Notes: generated by a model from the letters alone, not told the origin. A DNA stretch of 64,000 bases from Solen grandis (GCA_021229015.1 CM037794.1:38095634-38159633); one strand, 5' to 3'; shown: positions 24,201 through 34,961, numbered from the stretch's first letter. A program made the numbers and translations.

Positions 24201-27200
24201 TAGAATAAAAAAAAGTGCCAGATTTCACTTTGTTTACACTCTAGAAATTTTCATTTTCAAACTTCATGACAGTGATAAATTTGATTATTGTTGATATCAA
24301 CCAATTTTGGTCAGGAGTTATGCCACTTTTAATATAAAAAAATGCCAGATTTCACTTTGTTTACTCTCTTCATTGCTTAAGCAATCATCTTCAGACTTCT
24401 ATACAATGGCAACAATATCTCAGCTGAGTTGGATTATGGCTAATATTTAACAGATAGAACTACAATTTAGGCCCTTGAAATATCAGAACATCATACAGAT
24501 TTACCTTTTTTTACACTGAAACACCTTCAGTTCTTAAGCAGTGCAGGCAATGAAGGTAGTCTTTCTCAGGTTGGTGACTTCAGGGCCATCTTGTTAGTCC
24601 CCTACCGGTGTTCACATCGGAGGGGACTATAGGTTTGCCCTCCGTCTGTCCGTCCGTCCGTCTGTCAGTCTGTCCATCCGTCCGTCTGTCCGCTCAAATC
24701 TGGATCCCGCGATAACTTAATAACTAAGCAAGCTAACTTGATGAAACTTGGTATATGACTAGATGGCAATGTGTAGATTATGCACGTCATTTTATTTTTG
24801 TTCTTTGACTAAAATTGTGGTTGCTATGGTAACGGAAATAGTGAAAATATGGCAAAAATGGGATCCCGCGATAACTAAGCAAGCTAACTTGATGAAACTT
24901 GCTATATGACTAGATGGCAATGTGTAGATTATGCACATCATTTTATTTTTGTTCTTCGACTAAAATTGTGTTTGCTATGGTAACGGAAATAGTGAAAATA
25001 TGGCAAAAAATGGGATCCCGCGATAACTAAGCAAGCTAACTTGATGAAACTTGCTATATGACTAGATGGCAATGTGTAGATTATGCACGTCATTTTATTT
25101 TTGTTCTTCGACTAAAATTGTGGTTGCTATGGTAACGGAAATAGTGAAAATATGGCAAAAATGGGATCCCGCGATAACTAAGCAAGCTAACTTGATGAAA
25201 CTTGCTATATGACTAGATGGCAATGTGTAGATTATGCACGTCATTTTATTTTTGTTCTTCGACTAAAATTGTGGTTGCTATGGTAACGGAAATAGTGAAA
25301 ATATGGCAAAAATGGGATGAAGGTGATTTTTTGTTGCATACAACACCAGTTACTTGTTTTTATCTGCTATAACTATTATGCCCTTTATTGGATTGTTTGA
25401 ATATTTGGACGGTTGCTTAAGTGGCTGGACCTCTATATTATGCAGTTGACTGTGTGACCTCGACCTTTGGCCTACTTTGAAAAAGTGGCATTTGACAGGT
25501 TACCTTTTGGTAAATCTGCTCAGCTATAACTTCTTTTTGCTTCATTGGATTGCTTCAATAGTTGGACAGTTGCTTAAGTGGATGGACCTCTTCGTTCTGC
25601 AGTTGACCTTGACCTGTTCTGATGAAAAAAGCCAAAAAAAAACCCTGTTCATTATAACATATCAGGTCTTGTTAGGACTTTGAGGTGAAATTAAACCAGG
25701 CTACATGTTCTCAAAAATAAAATTTGTACTTAGGTATGATTTTCATATTCAGACTCAAGCTATGTCCATTAGTTTCAGTAGGGATTTGAGTATGATGCTC
25801 AATTTGAGCCTGAGATTATACTTGTATTTTTGAGAACACAAGGCCAGACTGACTGTGTGCACAGGCTGCTAAACTGTTTGCTACTTATGAGTGTATTTAA
25901 CCCTTTCCCTCATATAGACTCATTTTGACGCACTCAATAGGTACCACATAAAGCCTGATCTGCAGAAAACCAGTTAAACCTTACCAAATTTATTTATAAA
26001 GTCCTCATTTCCAGACCACTGAGGAGCAGCAAACAGCATAAAACCTGATCAGCCTGCGAGTTACTCGCAGGCTGATCTGGTTTTATGCTGTTCGCATAGG
26101 TCTTTTCATGGTGTCCTCTATGAGGGAAAGGGTTAAGATGAGAAAATAATACTGAAACTGTTCTTGAATAAAATATTCAAATCATTTTTTTTAGTCTATA
26201 TCCTTCAAAATTTTAAGTAAAATTTATTTTTTGAAGGGGCAAATGTAAAGGGTTAACATTTTGAAAAGAAATTAGCAATTATTTTGATGTCTGATGGCGA
26301 AATCTTTTACTTGTATATTAAGTATATCATATTAAAAGAAGGACAGCTTTACAGTCAGCCCTCTATTAAAGGTGTTTGATGATGATATCTTCAGAAAATA
26401 CTCTCACATCATAGTCTTTACAGTTTGTAATTTCCTGTCTTGATTCAGGCTAGTTGTTAAAGCATTTAAAGAAACACTTACATCGAAGGACCTTTGGAAT
26501 CAGGCAAGGCATCTCAAAAGTACCAGTGTTGTGCCAAAATTTCTGCGAGGTTGGCGTAGAGCAAAAACCAAATTGGAAGTAAAATGGTAAAGTCTTGTGA
26601 TATTTTCTTTATATATTCTACATTCCCTAAATTCATTTTCCTTTAACATCTTATGTTCTACATTCTCTATATGGGTCATCAATTTCCTTTACCATTTTAA
26701 ATATTCAGTTTCCTTTATAAGTTATTTATCACATTCCCTAAATTTAATATCTTCATAATGTATTGAAAACATTTTTAAAGTCAAGTTTCTTTATAACAAA
26801 AAAGAATAATCATTATGTTTATTTCATTACATTTGTGGCCCAAGAGATCATGTAATTTTACTTAAGTGTATTGAAACAGATAAAAAATTTGTTGCCTCAA
26901 AAACTGGGCCAATCTTTACTACGATTGCCTGCAACATTATAAGACTGGTGCCTTTTATGCAAGTTTAATACTAGATATAAGATTTAATGTATTTTCAGAA
27001 AAAAACATGTTTAACAACAATGAAATGAACCCATATATGTTGTTTGTTTTTTTAGTTGTCACTGTATTCCAGCACTGATCATATAAGCTTCCATTTGTGG
27101 ACACAATCATATTACTGAAGTGTATGAAAATCTAACACCATAATGCACCATGCAATGCGCTTATAAATGTTTATATTTTGGTGTAACATAAAATGAAATA

Positions 27201-30200
27201 AACGTTGACAAAGGTTATACACATGTTTTGTAAAGGTACAAAATATACTTTTTTGGCACAGTCAACAGAAGAAAGTGTACCCACTGGGATTTGGACCTTA
27301 GACTTTCAAATCACAAAGTAGACACTGTACCACTGAGCTATTGTGCTAGTCAATAAATAACCATGTCGTTGGTGATCTCAATGTAAGATAAAATGCATTT
27401 CTTCAACCTCATTCCTTCCACAGGGCAGCGGAACACACAGTCAGTTACGAGAGGTACCGTCTGTCGGACAAGCACCTTGTGTCGGAGACCACACCCCTGC
27501 TGAGTAATGACGTGTCTGGACATAATGGACTGGACAGTTTGCACTTTCAGCAGGTGCCCCAGAATGGAAAGAAGAAGGGACCGTCCATTTTTAAGGTCTT
27601 ATTCAAAACATTTGGATGGCTGTGGGTGGAAGCAAGCTGTTACAAGCTCATTGGAGATGTCTTCGCACTTTTGCAGCCCCTTTTATTACAGTATGTTTTT
27701 ATTCAATGATGTATAATGTATGAATTTCATGCCCCTGAGATCTATAATCGGGGGCATATTGTTTTTTCCCTGTTCTTTTGTTGGTTTGTTGGTCTGTTTG
27801 TTTTTTTGTTTGTCAGCATCTTGAACATTGGCCATAACATGAAAACTGTAAAAGGTATTGACTTGAAACTTCATATATGAATAGAATGCAACTAGAAAAA
27901 GTGCAGTGACTAAGAACCATAACTCTATATGGCCCAACTTTTTAATTATCTTATTTTATTTTAACTTGTCTGTTTCAAAGAAAAAGTAGAGCTATTATGA
28001 TCACTGCGTCGTGTCATCGTGCAAAAACTTTAATGTAGCCCATTACTCAAAGACTTTTAAAGGTATCAACACCAAACTTGGGATACTTTATAATCATGAT
28101 AGGGAAGGCACAGTTGAAAGACAAGGGGCATTATTCTGAAATCTATATTTTCAGAGTTATGCCCCTTTTTTTACTTAGAATTTTAGCCAAAATTGCCTAT
28201 TAAGTAGAATATTTTGAAAACTATGAAAGTTATCCACACAAAACTTAGAATACTTGATAATCATGACAAGATGCAGTTGTAAATCAAAGTGCATTATTTT
28301 ATTCTGAAAGCTATATCTTTGGAGTTATGTCACCTTTTTATACTTAATTTTTTTGTCAAAATTGCTTATAAAGTAGAATGATTTGATAACTATTAAAGGT
28401 ATCAACACAAAACTTAGAATACTTGATAATCATGACAAGGCGCAGTTGTAAGACAAGGGACATTATTCTGAAAGTTATATTTTCGGAATTATGTCCCTTT
28501 TTAACTTAGAATTTTGATGAAAATTGCTTATTAGTATATTGATTTGAAAACTATGAAAGGTATAACAACGAAACTTGGAATACTTGGTAATCATGACAAG
28601 GCACAGTTATAAGACAAGGGGCATTATTCTGAAAGGAATGTCATGCCCCTTTTTAACTTAGATTTTTTATACGCCGCCGGAGGCGGTCGTATATTGGCGT
28701 CATCTTCTCCGTCTGTCCGTCTCGTCCGTCCGTCCGTACGTCCATATCTTGTGAACGCAACTCCTCCTACGTTTCTGAATGAATCTTTTCAAAACTTGGT
28801 CAATGTCATTACTATAATGGGTAGATGTGCATTAAGTGGCGATTTTCCGGTTCATTGATTTTTACAAGATTTGTGTCCCTTTGAAACTTAGTCTCTGTAG
28901 CTGAATGATATTGCAGCCTTGTGAACGCAACTCCTTCTATATTTCTGAATGAATTTTTTCAAAACTTGGTCAATGTCATTACTATAATGGGTAGATGTGC
29001 ATGAAGTGGCGATTTTCCGGTTCATTGATTTTTACAAGATTTGTGTCCCTTTGAAACTTAGTCTCTGTAGCTGAATGATATTGCAGCCTTGTGAACGCAA
29101 CTCCTCCTACATTTCTGAATGAATCTTTTTATAACTTGGTCAATGTCATTACTATAATGGGTAGATGTGCATGAAGTGGCGATTTTCCGGTTCATCGATT
29201 TTTACATGATTTGTATCCCTTTGAAACTTAGTCTCTGTAGTTGAATGATATTGCAGCCTTGTGAACGCAATCCTCCTACATTTCTGAATGAATCTTTCAA
29301 AACTTGGTCATGTCATAACTATAATAGGTAGATGTGCATGAAGTGGCGATTTTCCGGTTCATCGATTTTTACATGATTTGTATCCCTTTGAAACTTAGTC
29401 TCTGTAGTTGAATGATATTGCAGCCTTGTGAACGCAACTCCTCCTACATTTCTGAATGAATCTTTTCAAAACTTGGTCAATATCATTACTATAATAGGTA
29501 GATGTGCATGAAGTGGTGATTTTCCGGTACATTAATTTTTGCAAAGATTTGTGTCCCCTGAAACTTAGTCTTTTTAGCTGATTGATATTTCAGCTTTGTG
29601 AATGCAATTTCTTGTATGTTTCTGACCTAATCTTTTCAAAACTTGGGCAATGTCATTACTATACTGGGTAGATATGCACAAAGCAGGGGCTTTGATGTTC
29701 ATCAATATTTGCAATAGTTATGCCTTTCTAAACATGGTCTCTTTAAAACACAACTCAAGTTTCTAAACAGGTAAAAGTGCATAAGGCAAGGATTTTCTGG
29801 TACAGTGATTTTTGCAAGAGTTATGGGGAGAAAGAAAAAAGGATTCAAATTGATACTGCTATTTGACCTACTGTCATATTGGAAGCATTTTTAGGGTTCT
29901 ATCTCTGTTCAGCTAAATTAATTGGTCTTACAGACTTCATTATGAGCTTATGCTTACAGAAATGTTAAAAGCAATAATTAAAAGACCCCTCTTGGTCTTT
30001 ATATTTTGTGGCGGCGTATATTGTGGCATCACTGACACTCTTGTTTTAAATTGTTTTTATTCAAAGCAATTACATTTCTGTTACACAATGTAATATTTTT
30101 CCTTTTTAATATTTACTTAACAGTAACTCTTTATTCCTTATGGTGTTCAGTCTTTAAATCTTTAATATGGCACCTTGTTATAATTGACATATAAAACAGA

Positions 30201-33020
30201 TGAGCATTGGCACTGCTCTGCGGAGCTCTAGTTAATTTCTATTTTTAAATTTTTGTTGGGATCATAACTCATAGACTATTCAAGGTACTGACTTGAAACT
30301 TATAATATAAACAGACAGTGAGGTTGGGAAGTTCAATAACCAAGAATCTTAACTCTACCTTGATCAATGTTTTGATTATCTCCCATTATTTAATTTTACA
30401 ATTAATTTCTGTTGTATAATAACTTATATACCATATACTTGACTATGAGGTTAAACTTGTGGTTTTCCTTTCTCTCCAGACAGATAATAGCCATCATAGA
30501 ACAGCGGGAGACTCCAGGGAGCCCAGAACCACAGTGGACTGGGTACGCTTACACTGCCGCCCTATTTGGGACCAGCATGTTGAAGACTCTATTCTACCAC
30601 TGCACATTCAGCCACAATGTGATGCTCGGCATGACCATTAGGGCATCTTTGATTGGGGCCATCTATAGAAAGGTAAGACAACAGGCTTATCAAACTGCTA
30701 TTGGACACTTTTCATTGTCTTAGATACAGATGTTGTAGGGGTTGATCATTTTTCCTAACTCATGCATATTATCTCTAAATAAAACTGCACCCTGGTCCTG
30801 TGGTTGCATACAAGACTGAGGATCTGAAGGTTGGTGGTTTGAACCTGCTTGGGGCAACAGTTTTCCATGGTCTTAGTAATGGTTAAACCCATGATCTGTA
30901 GAGAGGGATTAATATAAACCTTGTTTCCCCAAAAATGTAAAATAGATAAATAAAATATAATAAAAAGTCATTAAATATAAACATCTTGCATGCTGATGGC
31001 AGAAGGAGGAATGTAAATTAATTCCATGCTGTCTGTATAACAGACTGACATTTCTGATATACAAGAGATGATCCAAAATAGTGCTTCGATATGCACATGT
31101 GTTTGGTATTTCATATAAATAGTTATACGTCAGAAAATTTATGTTACAAGGTAAACTAAAATAAAGATACCTTTTATAATTCTGTAAGTGCACCATTAAT
31201 TTTAATAACCATGTGGACATGTAGCCTGCGCACATGATTTTGCCCATACTTGGTTAATTGCATTTGAGTTAGATAAGTAAAATTTAGTCTTGGGAAACAC
31301 ATCAAACAGTATTGTGTTCATATGGCGTAATTTGGGAATTTGATGTCATTTGAGCGTGTTGTTTTGAAAAAAGCAACATTTGTTGTGTGTTGTCACCAAC
31401 ATAAACATCGTAAAAATGTTGTAGCACCAAATTGACTTGGAATGCATGCCATCATTAAGTTCTGCCATGACCTCATAAAAACTCTAATGCAAACACTTAA
31501 AATGAATAAAAGATGCAGAGAAAATATTTGGTGAGCAGCTCACTTGTATTAAGTGGCACTTGAGGATTCTGGTGGTCTTAGAAGAAGAAGAATCAAATGA
31601 AATCTCAGTCTCTTGGACATCTGTTTTGTAATAATTTTGATGACATTAGTGACAGCATGCGCTGGGTAGCCTAAAGGGACCTTTTTATTTTGTAGTTTTC
31701 TACATAGTACATGTAATCATTATATTTTGATACAGATATGCTGGAAATATACCAATAATATGATTTTATTCGTGAAAATGTTATAACAAAAGTCTTATTT
31801 TGGATCATCCCCCATATACAGATATCAATTTGTCCAGTAATTTGACGGCTTTAAGATATTTTGATCAATTTACATTATGTGTGTTTGTTTTTGATATCTA
31901 TGGCAAATAATCCTGCAATCCTGTCTTAAGTTTGACAGAAAAAACTGGAACAGTCTGCCAACTGATCTAGACTTTGCATGGAGAAAAAATCTTACTAAGA
32001 TTTTCCTGTTTTTTCAGTGTTTTGAATTGAGTATAAAGGTAAAAATCATAAACTTTTCAATGTTTTCAAATGCATTTTGTAGTAAGAATAAAGGGATGAA
32101 ATGTTAAACATTGTGTATCAGGCACTGTCCATGAACAACACGTCCAAGAGAGGTTACACCGTCGGTCAGATCGTCAACCTGATGTCGGTCGACTGTCAGA
32201 GGATTCAGGATGCCTTTACTTTCTCTCACTACATCCTGTCACTGCCCTTCATGGTCATTGGTCAGTTGATTATTTATTTGGTTTGTTTAATATGTCCAAA
32301 CTGGTCCCGTGGCCAAGTGGTTTGAGCATCAGCCCTGGAATTGGGAGGTCGTGGGTTTGATCCCCAGCTGCGACATACCAAAGTTGTAAAATATGGTACT
32401 GGTATAGCTCCCTTGCTTGACGCTCAACATATAAGGGTAGTTGCAGGACTGGTTGGCCCAGTGTCAGGATAATGTGACTGGGTGTGGTATCATGCCAAAT
32501 GTCTACTGATACTGCATTGTGGCAGTACTATATCTGTCTCAAGTATACATTGTCTCCAAATGACTGAAACCCAATAAACAAACAAACAATATATCCAAGC
32601 TTCACATAGTGAAGTAGAGGCTCTAAAGGAATCGCATCATGTCCATCTCTGTCCTGTACTCACACTACATGAAGATAGGTAACTGTAGATAATATTGATT
32701 ATACCTTCACGCTTGGAATATGCAGTATGGGGGTGACATTAATCCCCTTCAGTGACCGTTCTAGTTTTATTGTCTTGGTTTATTTTTATTCAAATCTTTG
32801 GTTTTTTTTAATGCCCCCACCAGAAGGGGGTATAAATTATGAAGCCTGCAAATTATGAAGCCTGCAAATTAGGTTGGAGTCAAATTTGGACCATGTTACT
32901 TTAGCTTTCATGTTTTAAAGGTGTACATTAAAATGGATCTGCAATGTATATTCTTGTGTATATTTCTAGTCGCCATGGTCCAGATGTATTCTCTGATGGG
33001 CATAGCCATGCTAGGGGGCC
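18042..33020 (+). CDS. MRP/ABCC1-type ABC transporter, N-terminal exons (partial gene)
   Basis: Ten exons, listed separately, together encode the start of a multidrug-resistance-associated protein: the extra N-terminal membrane domain TMD0, the linker, and the first helices of TMD1. These proteins export glutathione, glucuronide and drug conjugates across the plasma membrane. The order of recognisable segments follows ABCC1: FSPCLTETLLVWIPYGYMW, VIEQTIRARG, DPCPYEDASVLNRVTFNW, the linker, then GAIYRK and GYTVGQIVNLMSVDCQRIQD. GT/AG borders and phases agree between exons except at exon 2, where the frame slips by one base. The start codon exon is not seen, and the nucleotide-binding domains are absent because exon 10 runs into the N gap; the sequence after the gap does not continue the gene. 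ABCC1 versus ABCC2/3 cannot be decided. Confidence 0.9.
18290..18933 (+). mobile_element. Pearl/HINE-like element in ABCC intron
   Basis: Its 3' end, ggtgagcaatttagggctatcatggcctcttgtt, matches the terminal hairpin of the element at 13906-15166 with two changes. The interior has diverged 'aaggtcacac'-type units. The 5' border is unclear. Confidence 0.5.
19003..19135 (+). CDS. ABCC exon 'b' (TMD0), frame problem
   Basis: Acceptor ttacag at 19002. Begins ILTVLLIGLVMADIAWRPPKD in the frame set by exon 'a'. From about 19080 the plausible transporter sequence (LPAAYLAAGVKAITL) lies in another frame, and the length needed to join exon 'c' in phase 0 is one base off. A GGGG run at 19079-19082 lies at the switch. 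Probably one inserted base in a homopolymer; the donor gtggta at 19136 is weak, so the end is tentative. Confidence 0.6.
19954..20082 (+). CDS. ABCC exon 'c' (TMD0)
   Basis: 43 codons, phase 0/0, acceptor tttacag, donor gtaagt. Encodes VLVLVIEQTIRARG, aligning with the intracellular loop after the third TMD0 helix (human IQLERRKG), then another hydrophobic helix. Confidence 0.88.
20452..20568 (+). CDS. ABCC exon 'd' (end of TMD0)
   Basis: 39 codons, phase 0/0, acceptor cttccag. Encodes the fifth TMD0 helix (QFVVFWLQLLLRCFAD) and the start of the L0 linker. Confidence 0.87.
20640..20838 (-). mobile_element. tRNA-derived SINE, second family
   Basis: On the minus strand a tRNA-like head, with TGGCCAGGTGGTTATAGCTG and GGGTTTGAGTCCC, is followed by a body unrelated to the 10315/16316/32302 family. 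Confidence 0.6.
20839..21109. other. No gene seen (intron)
   Basis: Intronic sequence between exons 'd' and 'e'; nothing recognised. Confidence 0.4.
21110..21215. repeat. Dispersed repeat with 'catgaaga' core, copy 2
   Basis: Same ordered landmarks as 10160-10245: tcctacacttac, tacatgaagacaatgtagc, ggtgggg, ataaatcacc, gtgatagttc. Confidence 0.55.
21216..23451. other. Intron with diverged repeats
   Basis: 21950-22320 carries two diverged units (aaacataccaaacttgg..tatgggcacaatat, then accaaactttgtaacaatg..ttggcacaatatt) of the tandem-core type seen elsewhere. The rest is AT-rich without exons that fit ABCC. Confidence 0.45.
23452..23513 (+). CDS. ABCC exon 'e' (linker)
   Basis: 62 bp, phase 0 to 2, acceptor ttttcag, donor gtaggg. 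Encodes DPCPYEDASVLNRVTFNWMT, the conserved start of the ABC core (human NPCPESSASFLSRITFWW). Confidence 0.92.
24027..24597 (+). mobile_element. Pearl/HINE-like element in ABCC intron
   Basis: 5' end ttttagctcacctgagcac as in the 13906 element; diverged core units (gttgatatc..gtcaggagttatgcc); 3' end cagggccatcttgtt. It directly abuts the next element. Confidence 0.55.
24598..25330 (+). mobile_element. Tandem-cored element with AGTCCCCT hairpin
   Basis: 5' hairpin agtcccct..aggggact (24595-24627), then a tccgtccg microsatellite, then four units of about 152 bp beginning ggatcccgcgataact at 24702, 24861, 25013 and 25164. Same architecture as the pearl/HINE-like copies but a different family. 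No coding capacity. Confidence 0.65.
25331..25896. other. Diverged repeat units (intron)
   Basis: Two loosely similar units (cagttgacctt/gcagttgactgtg, ggttgcttaagtggctggacctc) at 25400-25690; probably the tail of the preceding element. No exon. Confidence 0.4.
25897..26136. mobile_element. TTAA MITE, copy 2 (inverted)
   Basis: 240 bp, same termini (TTAACCCTTTCCCTCATA) and central palindrome as 17694-17935, opposite orientation, and about 90% alike by eye. Confidence 0.85.
26449..26586 (+). CDS. ABCC exon 'f' (linker)
   Basis: 138 bp, phase 2 to 2, acceptor gattcag, donor gtaaag. Encodes LVVKAFKETLTSKDLWNQAR, matching the human GLIVRGYRQPLEGSDLW segment. Confidence 0.9.
27255..27350 (-). 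mobile_element. tRNA-like SINE head
   Basis: On the minus strand TAGCTCAGTGGTACAGTGTC and a box-B-like ggtccaaatccc form a tRNA-like head. No complete tRNA fold is claimed. Confidence 0.45.
27424..27690 (+). CDS. ABCC exon 'g' (linker to TMD1)
   Basis: 267 bp, phase 2 to 2, acceptor ttccacag, donor gtatgt. A variable, charged linker (LSDKHLVSETTPLLSND), then IFKVLFKTFGWLWVEASCYK, the start of the first TMD1 helix. Confidence 0.9.
27728..28655 (+). mobile_element. Tandem-cored element with GCCCCTGA hairpin
   Basis: 5' hairpin gcccctgagatctataatcggggg (27731-27755), a T/G-rich tract, then about four diverged units of ~170 bp (aacttagaatacttgataatcatgacaag, aagacaaggg.cattattctgaaag). It abuts the next element. 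Confidence 0.5.
28656..30046 (+). mobile_element. Tandem-cored element with CGCCGCC ends
   Basis: 5' hairpin cgccgccggaggcgg (28672-28686) and a tccgtccgt tract. About six units of 170 bp start at 28751, 28921, 29091, 29261, 29428 and 29598 (gtgaacgcaactcctcc). The 3' end, ggcggcgtatattgtgg then ctcttgtt, repeats the CGCCGCC motif in inverted form. Non-coding. Confidence 0.65.
30047..30479. other. Intron, fragment of another repeat
   Basis: 30200-30236 (agcattggcactgctctgcggagctctagtt) looks like the 3' end of a further mobile element. Nothing else recognised. Confidence 0.35.
30480..30672 (+). CDS. ABCC exon 'h' (TMD1)
   Basis: 193 bp, phase 2 to 0, acceptor ctctccag, donor gtaaga. Encodes helices TM6-TM7 up to the conserved IRASLIGAIYRK (human IKTAVIGAVYRK). 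Confidence 0.93.
30795..30905 (+). mobile_element. tRNA-like SINE fragment
   Basis: tRNA-like run ctggtcctgtggttgcatac .. ggtttgaacctgc: box-A-like and box-B-like segments at the usual distance. Short and degenerate. Confidence 0.4.
30906..32121. other. No gene seen (intron)
   Basis: AT-rich intron; no exon fitting the phase 0 junctions was found between 30672 and 32122. Confidence 0.5.
32122..32260 (+). CDS. ABCC exon 'i' (TMD1)
   Basis: 139 bp, phase 0 to 1, acceptor gtatcag, donor gtcagt. Encodes the diagnostic SKRGYTVGQIVNLMSVDCQR coupling-helix region of ABCC transporters. Confidence 0.94.
32302..32590 (+). mobile_element. tRNA-derived SINE, copy 3
   Basis: Head GGTCCCGTGGCCAAGTGGTT with box B GGGTTTGATCCC, the shared core (gactggttggcc..gtgtcagg..atgtgactggg) and an (aaac)n tail. 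Confidence 0.82.
32635..32770. repeat. Dispersed repeat with 'catgaaga' core, copy 3
   Basis: Carries the landmarks of copies at 10160 and 21110 (actcacactacatgaagat, gggggtgacattaatc, ttcagtgaccgttctag). Confidence 0.5.
32970..33020 (+). CDS. ABCC exon 'j', cut by gap
   Basis: Acceptor tttctag; phase 1 matches the donor of exon 'i'. Encodes VAMVQMYSLMGIAMLGG, the next TMD1 helix (human ILALYLLWLNLGPSVLAG). It is cut by the N run; the bases after the gap do not continue it. Confidence 0.85.
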
Positions 33021-33120
33021 NNNNNNNNNNNNNNNNNNNNNNNNNNNNNNNNNNNNNNNNNNNNNNNNNNNNNNNNNNNNNNNNNNNNNNNNNNNNNNNN
33101 NNNNNNNNNNNNNNNNNNNN
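33021..33120. other. Assembly gap, 100 N
   Basis: Exactly 100 N, a conventional placeholder for a gap of unknown size. It interrupts an exon, so at least part of the ABCC gene is missing or misplaced. Confidence 0.99.
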
Positions 33121-34299
33121 GGTTGTTAGAACTTTGTTGCCCAAATAGACAAGATCATTAAAGATATTAGCCAGCACATGGGAATGGTCACGCAGCACAA
33201 TGTCAATGTCATCAAAGACAATGCCGTTGTTAAACAAAACAGTGAAAACACTATGACATTGCCACAAAGCAAAATTTTGCATGGTCAAAAGCATAATTGC
33301 ATGATCACAAAGCATAATTGCATGATCACAAAGCATAATGGCATGATCACAAAGCATAATGGCATGATCACAAAGCATAGTGGCAGGTGGCATGATCACA
33401 AAGCATAAGGGGCATGGTTACAAAGCATATTGGCAATATCATTCCTATAAATGGGACACACTACACTTCAATACAGACGTGACATTGCAGGGCCACCATG
33501 CTGTATAGAATCAATCACAACCTTGTTGATATCACCCCAGACCCCAGTACTATATTCCAGATCCACTAGACCTATAATCACCAGTTTATCCAAATCCCTT
33601 TGGAAACACTTCCACCGAATGCCGTCTGCCAACCCACAATTGAGGTTTTTTAAAGCTGTTCTGGCTGACTTCATTCCCTTTACACACCAGATCAGATTTT
33701 TACTCTTTAAACATTAAACTTTTTTTTTTTACAAATATATAAATATATGCTTTTTAATTATATATCCCTTCTCAGCCTACGCATAATAGCGAATATCCTC
33801 TGCAATCACAATCTCCATTGCTGAGATCTTGCATAGATCTCTGCCACAGTGATTTGAAAAATAGCTGAGTTTCAGCTAAGTCAATCTGCTTGTAATGTGA
33901 GTGTGTGTGTGTGGCGGGGGGGGGGGGTCTCCGGGTGTACGCTCCCTCTGAAAAAAATGTTTCTAGTAAGATGGAGGTGCATTCTGTGAGGGGGGTAGTG
34001 TAGTTTTTTTAACATACTAGTAAGGTATATAACTGTATATATATATATATGCTGCATATATAGTGAAAGCCATGAATCTTAGCATTTAGTGATATAATTT
34101 TTATATATTGTTGGCATAAGTGCACATATGTACCTACATACACGAGCAAAGTCATGTTATTGAGTAACTGGTGTGTATTTGTCTTTGACTATAATCTATT
34201 TACAAATATATACAAATTTACAGACTCGGACCCAATATTTATCACGAGGTAGAGTGGGGAACGGCTTGAGTCGGACCCTTGGTTAAAGGATGGGAACAC
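33121..34299. repeat. Left flank of the Polinton contig: minisatellite, no gene
   Basis: 33288-33408 is a tandem array of a ~21-bp unit (aaagcataatggcatgatcac, several variants) whose open frame is incidental. G-run and (TG)n at 33900-33930, (AT)n at 34040. Nothing else recognised. Confidence 0.7.
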
Positions 34300-34673
34300 T
34301 TACACAAATCTCTTACTAGGTTGCTGTGTCGTTTGAAATGTGTCCCTGAATGCATAGGACAGAACAAATTGTTATGTTCTTAAAACCAAAGGATGATATA
34401 TACAGAAGGACTATACTGAAAACGCCCCATGTTTGGCACCAATGTAACAGGTGAAAACGAATATGAAGGTGGTCGGGATCTGAACCTAGGACTCTTTGCA
34501 TACAACGTGAAAGCTCTACAGACTGATAAACAAGATTGCTTACACAATCTCACACTTTATAACGGTTACTAACTGGCTGTTATATTATTAGTAAGAAAAT
34601 GTACAGCCAGGCCGGTATTCGGAACCTGGACTCTTTGCTCACAACACGAGAGTTCAACATACTAATCAATAGG
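34300..34673. repeat. Host repeat flanking the Polinton, left
   Basis: tRNA-like SINE units on the minus strand. Parts of 34440-34560 recur at 34610-34670, and again to the right of the element at 51644-52110 (both flanks contain acagaacaaattg and gatatatacagaag). The element therefore landed inside a local repeat. Confidence 0.6.
34668..34673. repeat. Polinton target duplication, left
   Basis: AATAGG before the element versus CATAGG after it (51638-51643). Shifting by one base gives a perfect ATAGGA pair (34669-34674 and 51639-51644). A 6-bp duplication is the Polinton/Maverick hallmark. Confidence 0.7.
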
Positions 34674-34887
34674 AGTAGTTAGGGTGGCACTATGGTACCA
34701 GGTACCATAATTTTTTTTTTTATGGTACCGTGGTACCATAATTTTTTTTTTTTTTTGGTACTTTATGGTACCGAATCTATAGTACCGAATGGTACTCTAT
34801 ATGAAAACAGAATCTATAGTACCGAATGGTACTCTATATGAAAACCGAATCTATAGTACCGAATGGTACTCTATATGAAAACAGATT
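34674..34887. repeat. Polinton left terminal inverted repeat
   Basis: Starts AGTAGTTAGGGTGGCAC, then GGTACC palindromes separated by T-runs, then three tandem copies of a 37-bp unit (from 34773, 34810 and 34847) containing ctatagtaccgaatggtac. The right arm mirrors this with two copies. Confidence 0.9.
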
Positions 34888-34945
34888 TATGTAAAAATTG
34901 TAAAAATGACAATTGTAAAAAATGTCCTTTCGAGACATTTGGGTT

Positions 34946-34961
34946 GGCCCTGAAAAGGGCG
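34946..34961 (-). terminator. Histone-type 3' stem-loop SL1
   Basis: On the minus strand the 16-mer CGCCCTTTTCAGGGCC: five stem pairs, loop TTTC, outer pair C/C mismatched. It is followed by AACCCAAATGTCTCGAAAGG, i.e. the cleavage-site-like ACCCA and a purine-rich element like the histone downstream element. It lies about 155 bp after the stop of the minus gene at 35344-35117. Confidence 0.75.

Noticed and set aside
33288..33408. CRISPR-like array
   Set aside because: Units are contiguous tandem repeats with no unique spacers, in a eukaryotic context.
33121..33720. Continuation of the ABCC gene after the gap
   Set aside because: No frame after the gap resembles TMD1 or a nucleotide-binding domain, and the open frame at 33178-33408 is a minisatellite.
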